DNA from: Parietaria judaica
Lineage: Eukaryota > Streptophyta > Magnoliopsida > Rosales > Urticaceae
Assembly: GCA_954871525.1 (NCBI GenBank)
Contig: OX940865.1
Coordinates: forward strand, 20,010,420-20,074,419
Direction of reading: 5' to 3'
DNA length: 64,000 bases
The translations under genes and the position numbers were made by a program. How positions within the stretch are numbered: position 1 is the stretch's first letter; every line of letters begins with the position of its first letter. Below, piece after piece: positions 48,501 to 59,500 of the stretch. A model generated the notes under the pieces. That model ran no database searches. It worked only from the letters and a program-made list of their open reading frames with translations, and was not told the DNA's origin.

Positions 48501-51500
48501 TTGCAGAAGACGGTATCAATATACACGTAAGACATTCATTGTTTATGACGCTGAGGTTTTGTATTATTATTTCTTATTATTCATTCGAGGTTGGCAAAAG
48601 AGACAGAAAAATGATTTCTTATTAAAAATTAAATTTACGACTTTTGGTTTTTTTATTTTAAATGGTTTTGAACTGATTTTGTTTTGTAAAATCCAAAAAT
48701 ATATAATTCATTGTTGCGGTTTCTTCTTTGGATTCGCAGAGTTTTGGTTGCCAAACTTGGGACACTAGTTTCTCCGTTCAGGCTATCGTTGCCGCCACAA
48801 TCAATGAAGAAAACGCTCCTGTCTTGAAGAAAGCGCATGAGTTCCTCAAGAATTCACAGGTGAGGGAGGATCCTCCAGATAGCTTGAGCCATTATCGCCA
48901 CATTTCCAAGGGAGCATGGACTTTATCTGACCGAGACCACGGTTGGCAAGTATCTGACTGCACCGCCGAAGCTCTGCGGGTCATTTTTTAATCCCTCTCT
49001 TATGCATTTTGTTTCTTAACCAATAAATACTCATTTACAAAATATACATATATTGCTTTTAGATAAAAAAAAAAATGCATTTTTATATCATGAATAAATG
49101 ATTGACGAAAGCGTAACCGAAGCTAATTAATTATTTTTTTTTTTATAAAGTCAAAACTCAAAGATAGCATAGTATCGTCAAAACTTAATATAATGAAGAT
49201 CCACTAGAATTAATACAACTCAGTAATATGGTGCTTATATATATATATATTGATCTGAATGGTTTTTGCAGTCTTGTCTATTGCTATCGATTATGTCGCC
49301 GGATCTTGTAGGAGAGCCAATGGCAGCTGAGCATCTATACGATTCTATTAACATTATACTTTCATTCCAGGTGAGATATATATAAACTTTGTTGTTATTA
49401 AAATGGGTTATAGGGTTATTGGCAGCCAAAATAAGGAACGAGAACTATAATACCAGCTCTCGTTCTTTGAAGAAAGAAAAAAAAAAAAACTTCCGTCACA
49501 TATTGTAGCGACCGTTAAATGTTATGTATTAAATATGTGTCATGTTTTAAGTGATCTACGTATAATGTGGTCCTCTCACTCTATTGTGATTGTTTCTATG
49601 TTATATGTGGACCACTTTAAACACTTATCAAGTGACATTTAATAGTTGCTACAATTATGTGAAGAAAAGTATTTTTGTCGTCAAAGAACGAGAATAGGTA
49701 TAAGTGTGATATTCAATGGAATTATGTATTTTTCGCTGGCAATAATACATATGGCAGCGAAAAATATAAATGTCACATAAATGTCATGTCACTCTCATAT
49801 ACATACTTATACACATATGGCAATAACTCTTTGAATAGAGCCCCAACGGCGGAGTTTCAGTTTGGGAGCCAGCCGGAGGTGCAAAATGGTTGGAGGTGAG
49901 CAAATAAACCTATTTTTCTTTGATTAATTAAGACTATATGTTATATAAATTTATATCTGGGAGAACTAATTATTACTTTCTTAAAATTTGCTCAGTTTCT
50001 CAATCCCATTGGGTTCATGAAAGACGTTGTAGTCGAGCATGAGTAAGTACAGCATCAATCCTATTCGGTTCATGAAGAACCTTTATTTTTTAAGTCGTTT
50101 GGTTAATTTAGCTTGGGAAAAAAATGGTGTTGGAGCTCATTTTGATTGCAAAAAATGTTCCATGGAGAATATTGGAGAATTAATACAATATTTCATAATG
50201 TCTAGGAAATTAAAAAAAATATTTTATTGCGTGCACTTAGTCAATAACTAATACTCTACTAAATACTAATTATTTATACTATCAACGCTTCTCCTCAAAC
50301 TTTATTTGTTACTCTTGTGTGTGTGGCTTCGTATAGAAACATCTTGTATTACATGATATAATAACAGGATTTAGTATACTATTAGTCTAAAATGTCTAGG
50401 AAATACAAGAGCATTTATATTAAATAATCCTTCTCAATTGTTTTGTCTTTCAACACATATATGTATTATATTATATATATATAATTTGCAGATATGTAGA
50501 ATGCACGGCGTCTTGTATCCAAGCATTGAGCTTATTCCGGAAGATATATCCGAAGCACAGAAGAAATGAGATTGATAAGTTTATCAGCAAAGGAGCAAAG
50601 TTCATAGAAGATGTGCAAATGGTCGACGGATCTTGGTACGGAAATTGGGGGATTTGCTTCACCTACGGCACTTGGTTTGCCGTAAAGGGCTTGGTCGCTG
50701 CCGGAAGAGACCATCGCAACTGCGAGTCTCTCCGCCAGGGGCTCGATTTCTTGCTGAGCATACAAACTCGAGACGGTGGTTGGGGCGAGAGCTATCTTTC
50801 ATGCCCTACCAAGGTTTCAATTTCTTTTTTATCTACTATTAATATCAAATGCTTAAAAATTTAATTGTCTTAAATTTTCAACTTAGTATATATACATTAG
50901 AATCTCAATAAAAATAGTTTTGTCTTTTTCTGCCTCGGGATCAATTAGATAATTTAATAATTTAATATAAAATAATAATATTATATAATTAATAATGAAG
51001 TCGCAATAAACAAAATATATCAATATATAACTAATTATACAATAACCTTAAATAAAAAATTACATGAAATAACTTATCATGTAGTCTTTTAAAAATATGA
51101 TTTTTTCTTTTCTTTTCTTTTCATGTTGATCATCTGTTGTATTTTCTTGATGTAGCTAAAATTGTTTAAGGTGGTTGTCGCTACAATTGTCTAATTGCAT
51201 AAAAACAAGCTCTGATTTAGTATTAATACATGGATTTTTATTCTTCTAATTATAATAACTATATAATAAAAATTATTATAAAATTGATAATTTGATGACA
51301 CAATAATTTTTTATGGTCTCAACCTTATCAGTTTATAGAGGCTTTATTGTACATTAGTTTTTAGGGCTCTTAAAGTTAATAGCCAAATTGAAACATAGGT
51401 TTAGCAAAATAGCCAAATTTTGGTTACTCTTGTAAACTAGCCAATTAACCATTTACAAAATTTTGGTTAATTTTGTAAACTAACCAAATTAGAAATTCAC

Positions 51501-53875
51501 TTAAATGATTAATTGGCTAATTTATAAAATTAATCAAAATTTGACTATTTTATTAAACTCATGTTTTAATTTGGCTATTTGATGTAATTTATCTAGTTTA
51601 AATAGACCCATGTGACGGTGGTACACATTAGCACGTTGTATGGCACTTAACGGTAACAACCGCCAGTTTTCTAATTTTAGTGAATTAAGATGCTATTTTC
51701 CTTTAGGATAAAATTAAACAATTTTTATGCTAATAATAAGAACAGCTTATGAATTTTGGCGCATCGCAGGCATACACACCGTTGGATGGAAATAGTTCAA
51801 ACCTTGTGCAGACTGCATTTGCATTGATGGCTTTGATCACCGGTGGACAGGTCACCATTTTAATAACTTCTCAACATAAATTTGAAAAATCCAGCATGAT
51901 TTAGAAAATAGTCAATATTTTAATATTTTATAACATGTCATGTAGGCTGAAAGAGACCCTACTCCTATTCATCGTGCTGCAAAATTATTGATTAATTCTC
52001 AATCGGATGATGGAGATTTTCCTCAACAGGTACTATAATTATATAAATATAGCCAAATTCAACGCTTTTTTATATAATTTTTAGTGCCAAACTACCAATT
52101 ACTGCATTTCAATTTTTAAAATTAGTACTGTTTGATGTTGTTGATTTTTAGTGTCCTACCACGTATGCGGCAGGCAATGAGATAGTTTCCAAACTTTATT
52201 TTCTATATTTAATTCGGTAAATGAAGGAAATGTATATTTATGACTCGAGGTTTAAAAATAATGCCCATCACTATTTTTGGTAATCAAAACCACCAACTAA
52301 TTGAAATATGGACTAATTTACCCTTCGAATTAATTAATATTTGGAATTTAAATTACATTTAATACCAATGAATAATTCAAATTAATTAATAAAATAAAAA
52401 ATTTCCTTAAATGTATCTAAATATAATAAATGATTAATCTTATTTATTCCTTATTTATTTTCGAATAGTTTCTCCTTATTAATCAGTATTCTAACGATTT
52501 AAATTTCAAAATCAAAATTTCAAATTTCTATAAATCGTAGGAAATAATGAGCAAAAATTAATATAAAATCTACAAAAAAAAAATTGTATTTAAATATTCA
52601 AATTCCAAGTTATAAATTTAATTACGAATCTTGTATGTGTTAGATCCCAATTCACGGATCTGCAAAAAACACGAATAACAACAGAAACTAAACGAACTTA
52701 AGAACACGAATTTGGGAGAAGAAATTCTCTATTGATATCGAATACAAATTACAAAGAGGTAAATTCGTAAACTCTAATGGACTCAGTTAATTACAAGTGT
52801 CCACTGTTAGGTTTATATAGTCTCACACAGGCGAAACCCTAGCTCTACTCAATCACATAAAATCAAGAAACTACCCTAAAATAATCTAATCAAATCTTTG
52901 ACTCGATATTTGCTTGCTCCTCAAGCTACGCGCTTTCCTTGCTAGGTAGTTGCTTACTTTCCCTTTCATGCCCGGATATTTTCTCTGTCCCTGAGTTGGC
53001 CTGCTCGTATGCTCCGGGATGAGCTTGCCTTCTATACGGACGTTATGCTCGTGTTCACCCGAGCTGGGCTGAACTCCTGTCCGCCCTTGGTTCTGGTCGG
53101 TACCCGGGCTGACTTCCTCTGAGGGACGGACTAAGTCAAGCTTAAGCTCACAGTATATGTATACACGAATACTTTATACGGGAACTATTTGTGCAAATTG
53201 TAAATATTAACCATAAATGTGTATATATATACCAATAAAAAATTGTCAATATTTACAAAATATATATAAACTGTAAATATATATACGAAATATAAACTAT
53301 AAATATATTACAAGGCTGTAAATATATATACCAATACCAAAACTGTAAATATATCGATATATATACCAATATCAAACCTATATTTAAACTGTAAATATAT
53401 ATACAAAATTTATAAACCTGTAAAAACTGTATATATTGTTTACAAAAGTGTATTATTTGTTGAAAAAATGTAAAAATATCTACGAAATTTTACAAAAAAC
53501 TGTATTTTTAGAAAACGATATTACTTGTTAAAAAATAAACTTGGTAAAACTATTTAAAAAAATATATTATCAAGCCAATAAACATTACCAATACAAAATC
53601 GTGTAAACCCATTTATAAAAATAAAAAATCTTACCGTGTTTGATCCGTCGACCGAGAGACGGCGAACAAAAGGAGAATGACGAAGACCGCGACGAAGAGC
53701 GATGGAGGAAGGATGTGCGACGGAGGGCGATCGCGACGAGAGCGACTGAGGAAGAAGGCGCGACGGAAGGCGATGGAGGAGGACGCAACAGAGGAAGGAG
53801 ACGCGATGGAGGGCGACCGCGACGGAGGCCACGATCGGCCGCTGCACCCACGGTCGCCAAAGCCACGCTCGAAGT

Positions 53876-53967
<92 letters not shown>

Positions 53968-55225
53968 TTTTTGGGACAAAGTAACAAAATTAAATGATAA
54001 CCTAATTAATAGGGGAACTTTTCAACTAAAATTTTAGGATAATTTAATTTCAAAAATTAAAATATATAATAAATAATTAAATACGAATATATATAAATAT
54101 AATTAAAATCAGGGTTAATATGGTCCAAAATATTTTTAAAATGCGTATAAATGAATTGTTTGAATGTATGGACAATTCTCTTAAACATTTGGTGGTTTTT
54201 GAGCATTTCGTGGGTTTTTCTTATTTAATTTTAAGCTCTAATTCATACAGTTAGAAACCATGCCTTTTTTATTTTACTTACAAAATAAATCATTATGTTC
54301 TTCGGCTTTGAAATTTAAATAGAAAACAAATTACAAATAAAATACATTTTTTTCTTTATTCCCACTTATTTATATCTTTCTTTCTCGCATATATTATTTT
54401 AAAACTCTATAATTTCTTATGAATTTCGGATGGACTCATTATATATCGTATAAAGCTTACAATGAGAAGAATCCAATAATGATAGTGACAATTTCTTTAA
54501 AAAAAAATGTTATGTATAAATTAAAAATATTTTTAAAATAATTGAATAAAAAACATAACCAAATAAGTTTCCAAAATATTATGACATATAATTTTGAATC
54601 CATTTTCTAGAATTTAAAAATAGAATTAGAAAACAGAATAAAAATATAAAACCGTAAAGCACTTAGAGTTTAAATTCTTAATAATTACATTAAATATTCA
54701 AATCTAAATCATTAAGATAGTATCATATAAACTTGCTAATTGTTCAAATCTACAACATGTATTATACCATTGAAATATACGACAAAATTTCTTGTACTCC
54801 TGCTAAAAAGATATATGATATGACAAATAAAACCGTAATAAAGTGGTTTAATACTACTTTAACAACACAGTTTCTGCACTACTTTATAGTATACTACAAC
54901 ATGTTTGGAACTTCACAATATTAAAGTACATTTAAAGTATATATATAGACGTTGACTAGAAAATTAGAATTCATAACTAGCATGATTAGTTTCCAAGAAA
55001 GAATGTTGTATTTTAGATTATTACATATTTTTTTAGATAATGCCAGATCAATCATTATTATGATAATTATCTGACTCGTGAGAACATATAAATGATATGC
55101 AGGAACTTACTGGTGCTACCATGAGGAATCTTATGCTACACTACACGACACACAGGAATGTCTTCCCTATTTGGGCTCTTGCTCAATATCGTAACATGGT
55201 TCTCTTGCCGAAACAAGAGATCTGA
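42520..55225 (+). CDS. Oxidosqualene cyclase (triterpene synthase), 13 exons, 761 aa
   Basis: Exons: 42520-42720, 42821-43006, 43339-43626, 46381-46468, 48057-48526, 48740-48979, 49272-49370, 49839-49895, 49996-50042, 50492-50813, 51770-51850, 51946-52029, 55103-55225. All introns are GT-AG, and the join is in frame with the usual family length. It cyclises 2,3-oxidosqualene to a triterpene skeleton, normally at the ER membrane. Visible are the MWKL start, QW repeats (near residues 109-115, 159-165, 601-607), MLSYCR at 257-262, SYLYGKKF, the catalytic DCTAE at 484-488 and FPIWAL near the C-terminus. Leu at 258 is as in lupeol synthases, where beta-amyrin synthases have Trp. Ser259 replaces the usual Cys, and His738 stands where Tyr is usual before RN. 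The product cannot be called from sequence; a lupeol-type or divergent specialised cyclase is likely. Confidence 0.95.
43890..45310. mobile_element. MULE-like element in cyclase intron 3, doubled inverted ends
   Basis: The left side carries two tandem copies (about 43895-44055 and 44056-44225) of a block with AAGTACCCAATGTTTCAAA-, GGAATTTGGTTTC- and GTGGTGTCCTACGTGCCACC-like phrases. The right side carries two inverted copies (about 45040-45165 and 45166-45310). The interior is AT-rich with no frame. The outer boundaries and target duplication are not fixed. Confidence 0.55.
45331..45513. mobile_element. Small hAT-like MITE in cyclase intron 3
   Basis: The ends CAAGATATTAAATTTC and, inverted, CAAGGTTTTAAATACCGC belong to the same family as 25250-26148. 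The flanks ATTTGATT and ATCTGATC match 6 of 8, consistent with an old 8-bp target duplication. Confidence 0.6.
45816..46308. mobile_element. MULE-type MITE in cyclase intron 3
   Basis: GGGATATTTGCAACAAAAAT at the left faces, inverted, GGGATATTTACGGTAAAAAT at the right. The 9-bp flanks ACAAGAAAA and ATAATAAAA match 7 of 9. It ends about 70 bp before exon 4 and encodes nothing. Confidence 0.6.
46487..47601. mobile_element. MULE-type element in cyclase intron 4
   Basis: The inverted ends (GGGTTAATTGCGGCRAAAAT) extend for about 150 bp on each side. The flanks TTATATTTCT and TTATATTTAT match 9 of 10, fitting a Mutator-type target duplication. The interior is AT-rich and non-coding. It sits only 18 bp after the exon 4 splice donor yet leaves it intact. 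Confidence 0.85.
47752..47779. repeat. (GTAT)7 microsatellite in cyclase intron 4
   Basis: About seven uninterrupted GTAT units between the MULE and exon 5. Confidence 0.9.
52230..52620. repeat. Dispersed AT-rich repeat in the last cyclase intron
   Basis: It shares TATGGACTAATTTACCCTTC and AAATTTCCTTAAATGTA-type phrases in the same order with 11780-12180. It looks like part of a repeat family, with ends not defined. Confidence 0.4.
52638..53152 (-). mobile_element. Solo Copia LTR in the last cyclase intron
   Basis: This 515-bp sequence starts TGTTAGATCCCAATTCACGG and ends AAGCTTAAGCTCACA on the plus strand, as the LTRs at 16232 and 34481 do. The flanks GTATG and GTATA match 4 of 5. No internal region is present, so it arose by LTR-LTR recombination. 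It lies antisense to the cyclase gene. Confidence 0.9.
53160..53470. repeat. AT-rich degenerate tandem repeat
   Basis: Many diverged copies of AACTGTAAATATATATAC occur in a row in the last cyclase intron. It has no coding capacity. Confidence 0.7.
53877..53964. repeat. (GA)44 microsatellite in the last cyclase intron
   Basis: 88 bases of pure GA. Just upstream, 53640-53876 is GC-rich and made of GCGACGGAGG-like imperfect repeats, unlike the surrounding AT-rich intron. Arg/Glu or Ser/Leu frames across it are composition artefacts. Confidence 0.95.
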
Positions 55226-55576
55226 AAGCGTGTTTGTTTATATGAAGATTATGATGTTTTAAAATGTGTTAAGTTGTTTGAAAAAGTAAATATATGTTGC
55301 AATTTAAATAAGTATCTCAACCTTTTTTTTTTTTTTGCTTCCTAAAGTTGTGAAACTATAATAAAAATATTTCTGTTCAATTGATTGCTCAAATGCCATG
55401 TATTGTGCAATTGATTACCACATGACATTGGCACATCATTCGACTACTATATATGTGGACTTTGGTATGCCAGTTGAGATTTGTTATTGTAATTTTGAAA
55501 ATTTTATGTATATAATAAATTATTTTATTATTACAATATTTTATTAGTAACAGATTAATCACGAAGATTTTTATAA
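55226..55576 (+). other. Presumed 3' untranslated and flanking region of the cyclase gene
   Basis: No frame is seen. An AATAAA-like signal was not clearly identified close to the stop codon, so the transcript end is open. Confidence 0.3.
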
Positions 55577-56369
55577 AGGTTAATTGCGGTAATAATGCAC
55601 AACCTTAGGCCAAGAGGGGTTTTAGGTCCCCAATCTTTCAAAGTGTGGGCAAAAATAAACAACGTTTGTTGAATGTAAAATCTGTCGGTCCTTCCGTTAG
55701 GGATGTCAACTTCTGCTGATGTGGCATCGTTAAACTGCCAAATGGATTGCCACTTTGTAATATTAATTACATAACGTAATTAATAAGAATAAATTTAAAT
55801 ATTTAAATTATGATTCAAAAAATAAATTAAAATTTTAAATTAACAAGCAATACCTATTTAACGCGTAGTTCTTATTTTTGAACTCGTGCTTCAATATTAT
55901 TCACATCTATGCTATGTCGTTTTTTAAATTACAGTTGTTTTTAATAATCGGTCGTTTTCAAACTTTTAGTTGTTTCTAATAAACTGTCGTTATGTAATCT
56001 TTGTAAACTTTTTCGTGCTCAAAAATCCGTCGTTTTTCTAAAAAATTATTCATGTTTGACGAAGAGCCTGTTAGATTTTTAGGGTGAGTACAAATTATTT
56101 TTTTAATTTAAAGTATTAATTTTTTTTAATCATAATTAAAATATGATTTAATTTATTCTTGTTAAACAAATTATAAAATTAATATTACAAGTCGGCAGTC
56201 CATTTGGCAGTTTAACGATGCCACATTAGCAGATTTTAACATCCCTAACCGAAGGACCAACAGATTTTACATTTAACAAAGGTTGTGTATTTTTTTTCCA
56301 CACTTTGAAAGGTTTGGGACCTAAAACCCCTCTTGACCAAAGGTTGTGCATTATTGCTGCAATTAACCC
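55577..56369. mobile_element. MULE-type element downstream of the cyclase gene
   Basis: Inverted ends of about 180 bp (AGGTTAATTGCGGTAATAAT left, GGGTTAATTGCAGCAATAAT inverted right) are flanked by the perfect 9-bp repeat TTTTTATAA (55568-55576, 56370-56378). Its termini resemble the intron 4 element but the interior differs. It is non-coding. Confidence 0.88.
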
Positions 56370-56551
56370 TTTTTATAAAATAACTAATAATATATTTATA
56401 AAAATCCTTACGTAATTTTAGAACATTAAATATACATCCTTAACATTGCAGAAGTATACTTATGTGCCCTTTCGAACACTTTATTAATTCTTTGAAAACA
56501 AAATAACAATTTGTTAACCAAGAGTGGTAATAATATGATGGGTATCCTGGG

Positions 56552-59500
56552 CAGGGACGGAACCAGGAATTAGATTGGGGGGTGACGGAGAAAGAAAAAA
56601 AAAAGACATCAAAGACTGTAATTAAGATTTAATAATATCTCAAAGCGTATGATTACATCAAAATAGACAAGGCCTTGATTCCGTCACACTAAAATCATCA
56701 AAGGGCGAGTCAATGCCAAACAAAAAGAAGACATAAAATACTATAATTAATATTTGATAATATCTCAAAGCATATGATTACATCAAAATAGACAACGCCT
56801 TGATTCCATATCACGAAAATCATCAATGATCGAGTCAATGCTAAAAATTTCAGCAATCTCCCTCTCAATATTAACGAGTAAATAATCTGACAAATACTCA
56901 TCTTCCATCTTGTTGCGAAGTGGGCTCTTGACTATACTCATTCTTGAAAAAGAACGCTCGGTAGTGGCAATCGAGACCGGAAGAGTGAGAATCAGAGCTA
57001 TCAATCTACAAAGCAAAGGGAAGAGTTCTGAATTTCTTGTTTTCACCAACCATTCCATTAAATCTGAAATTTTTGTCAAAGATAAAAAATCCGGAAGTCG
57101 TCGAAGTGAATCAAAATGAAGCAGTTCGAAGTCCAATAATTCCATTTCATCTTCTTCAAAGTCTTTTGGATAAAATTTCTGAACTAATTTGATGATATCA
57201 TCCTTTCTGAATGATGTTCGCATCTCTTTAGGATCCAAAGCCGAACAAAGTACAATCATCTGTATCGTGTCATCATCGAACCGATTGTCGAGTTCTCCCA
57301 TTTGGGAGTCGATCACTGTGTAGAAAATATCACATCTATAATAATCCCCAACTGTTATTTTACGTGAAGCCATTCCTCTTTTTTGATCATGCAAGACACT
57401 AAAATCGGGAACTTCTATACTGACTCGTCCACAAAAAGATCTCACTTTTTCCACTAAATTATCGAATCCGTCGTCTCTAAGATTCTGTAATAGAGTCTTC
57501 GAAGATGAAACAAGAAACATAGAGTTCAAAATATCTTGAGATTTGAACTGCAAATGAAGACAAAGCGAGCTGGTAATATCTAAAACCTCTTTCATCAGAT
57601 GCATCGTGAAGACAAAGTAAAACCGAGTCATCGTCTTGTGAACCGATTTAGCTTCACCGCGTTTGCAATCAGTTTGTCCATCTCTCGTGATACTCAACAA
57701 AACTTCACATGTTGCACTAAACATCTTGATCAAACTATTAACAGACTTAGAGTGTGAAGTCCAACGAGTATCACCGGGTCTTTGCAAGGAACTTGACTGA
57801 TTAAGACCTTTTCCACTTTCAAGCTCTTCGATATCAAGTAAATAGGCAACATTTGAAGAATGCGCATCTTTGAGTTGGTCAGAGCGCTTACACGATCCAC
57901 TGACAATATTGACGATGATTAAAAGTTTGTCAAAGAACTTTTTAACATGATAAACCTCTTTGGAAGCGGCAACTAATGCTAATTTCAAACGATGCGCAAA
58001 ACAATGAATATAATAAGCATATGGACATTCTTTTGAAACCAAAGCTTGCAATCCTTTCCATTCTCCACGCATGTTGCTAGCACCGTCGTAACCTTGCCCT
58101 CGAATAAACTGAATATCAAGATTAAAATGAGAGAGCATCGAGAAAATACCAGTTTTTAAAGTCAATGATGCGGTGTCTTTGACATGAAGCAACCCAAAAA
58201 AACGCTCTTGAATGCAACTATTTTTGTCAACAAATCGCAATACAAGTGACATTTGCTCCTTTTTAGACTCATCTCGAGCTTCATCCACAATGATACAATA
58301 CTTCGCCGTACCAATTTCTTCCCGAATATACTTCTTCACTTTCATTGCCAAGACATGTAGTATTTGCTTCTGAATTTTCGGTGATGTATACGTTGCATTC
58401 CTTGGAGCATTCGATAACACTTCTTCGACATCAGGATTTAAAACGGCCGAGTATCTTAGCAATTCTAAAAAGTTTCCACGATTCCTTGAGGTGGTAGACT
58501 CATCACGACCTCTCAAAGCACAAGACTGGAACGTAAGCCACCTAGTTGCTCCAATAGAAGTTTTCAAACGAAGTCTATTATCAAGCACTTCTTTTGATTT
58601 AAAATTCGAGAACTTATTAGCAATATGACCTGACTGATTCATGAGATCTGACCAAAGATTCAAAGCAATATTATGAAGTGAATTATGATCTTTTCCAATA
58701 TGCGCACGAAGTGAACAATTCTTCCCCCCTATCTTATTCCAAGTCCGAAAGCCCTCTTCAGTGAACGCTTCAGATCCATAAGGTCCGTCTTCTTTATGAA
58801 ATAAAAAACATGGTAGACAAAATATAGCATCTTTTCTTTTAGAATATTCCAACCAAGATGGAAACTGACCGAACAAAGATGGCTTAAAGCTTAGAAATTG
58901 CCTTTCCTTTGATTTTGGATAGTCTCGGAGTATAGGCTGATTTGGACCCCATTTCATATAAGCTCGGCGAACTTCGTCACACTTATCGGCCGAATACTTC
59001 CAGATTTGTGGTCGTAAACCCGGATCGCGCTCTACTTTGTCGATATCAAAATCAACGTCAACTTCGACTCTTCGTGACTTTAACACAGGACGGTCTTCAA
59101 TTGTCGGCACTTGTATTGGTGTATCGGCGTGTTTTCTTTTGAAAAAAGAATCAATAGTCGGTGTTTTCATCTGCGATAATATACAAAATTAACCCAACTT
59201 ATTTTACACCTTATAATTAATCCATCTTATATGATATGAAAATATAAATATGAAACCGTAAATCAAAATCTACATATGAGAATTTGTGATTCATATCTGA
59301 CTAAAACTCTATATACAAATATAAAAATCTGGTTTACCTTGATAACTAGAAGATAACGGTCTGGACCTTGAAGCCGACAATAATGGCAGAATGAGGAAGA
59401 ATCGGTACACTGCCTTGGAAGTTGGACTTAGAGAAGAAGACCACCGTGCGGAATTTCCCAGTGGGCTGTGCACATAAACCAGAAGCAAGATTTAAAAATC

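Noticed and set aside
53554..53987. Overlapping long frames rich in Arg/Glu (plus) or Ser/Leu (minus)
   Set aside because: They are produced by the GA microsatellite and the GC-rich repeat next to it; no family motif and several frames are open at once.
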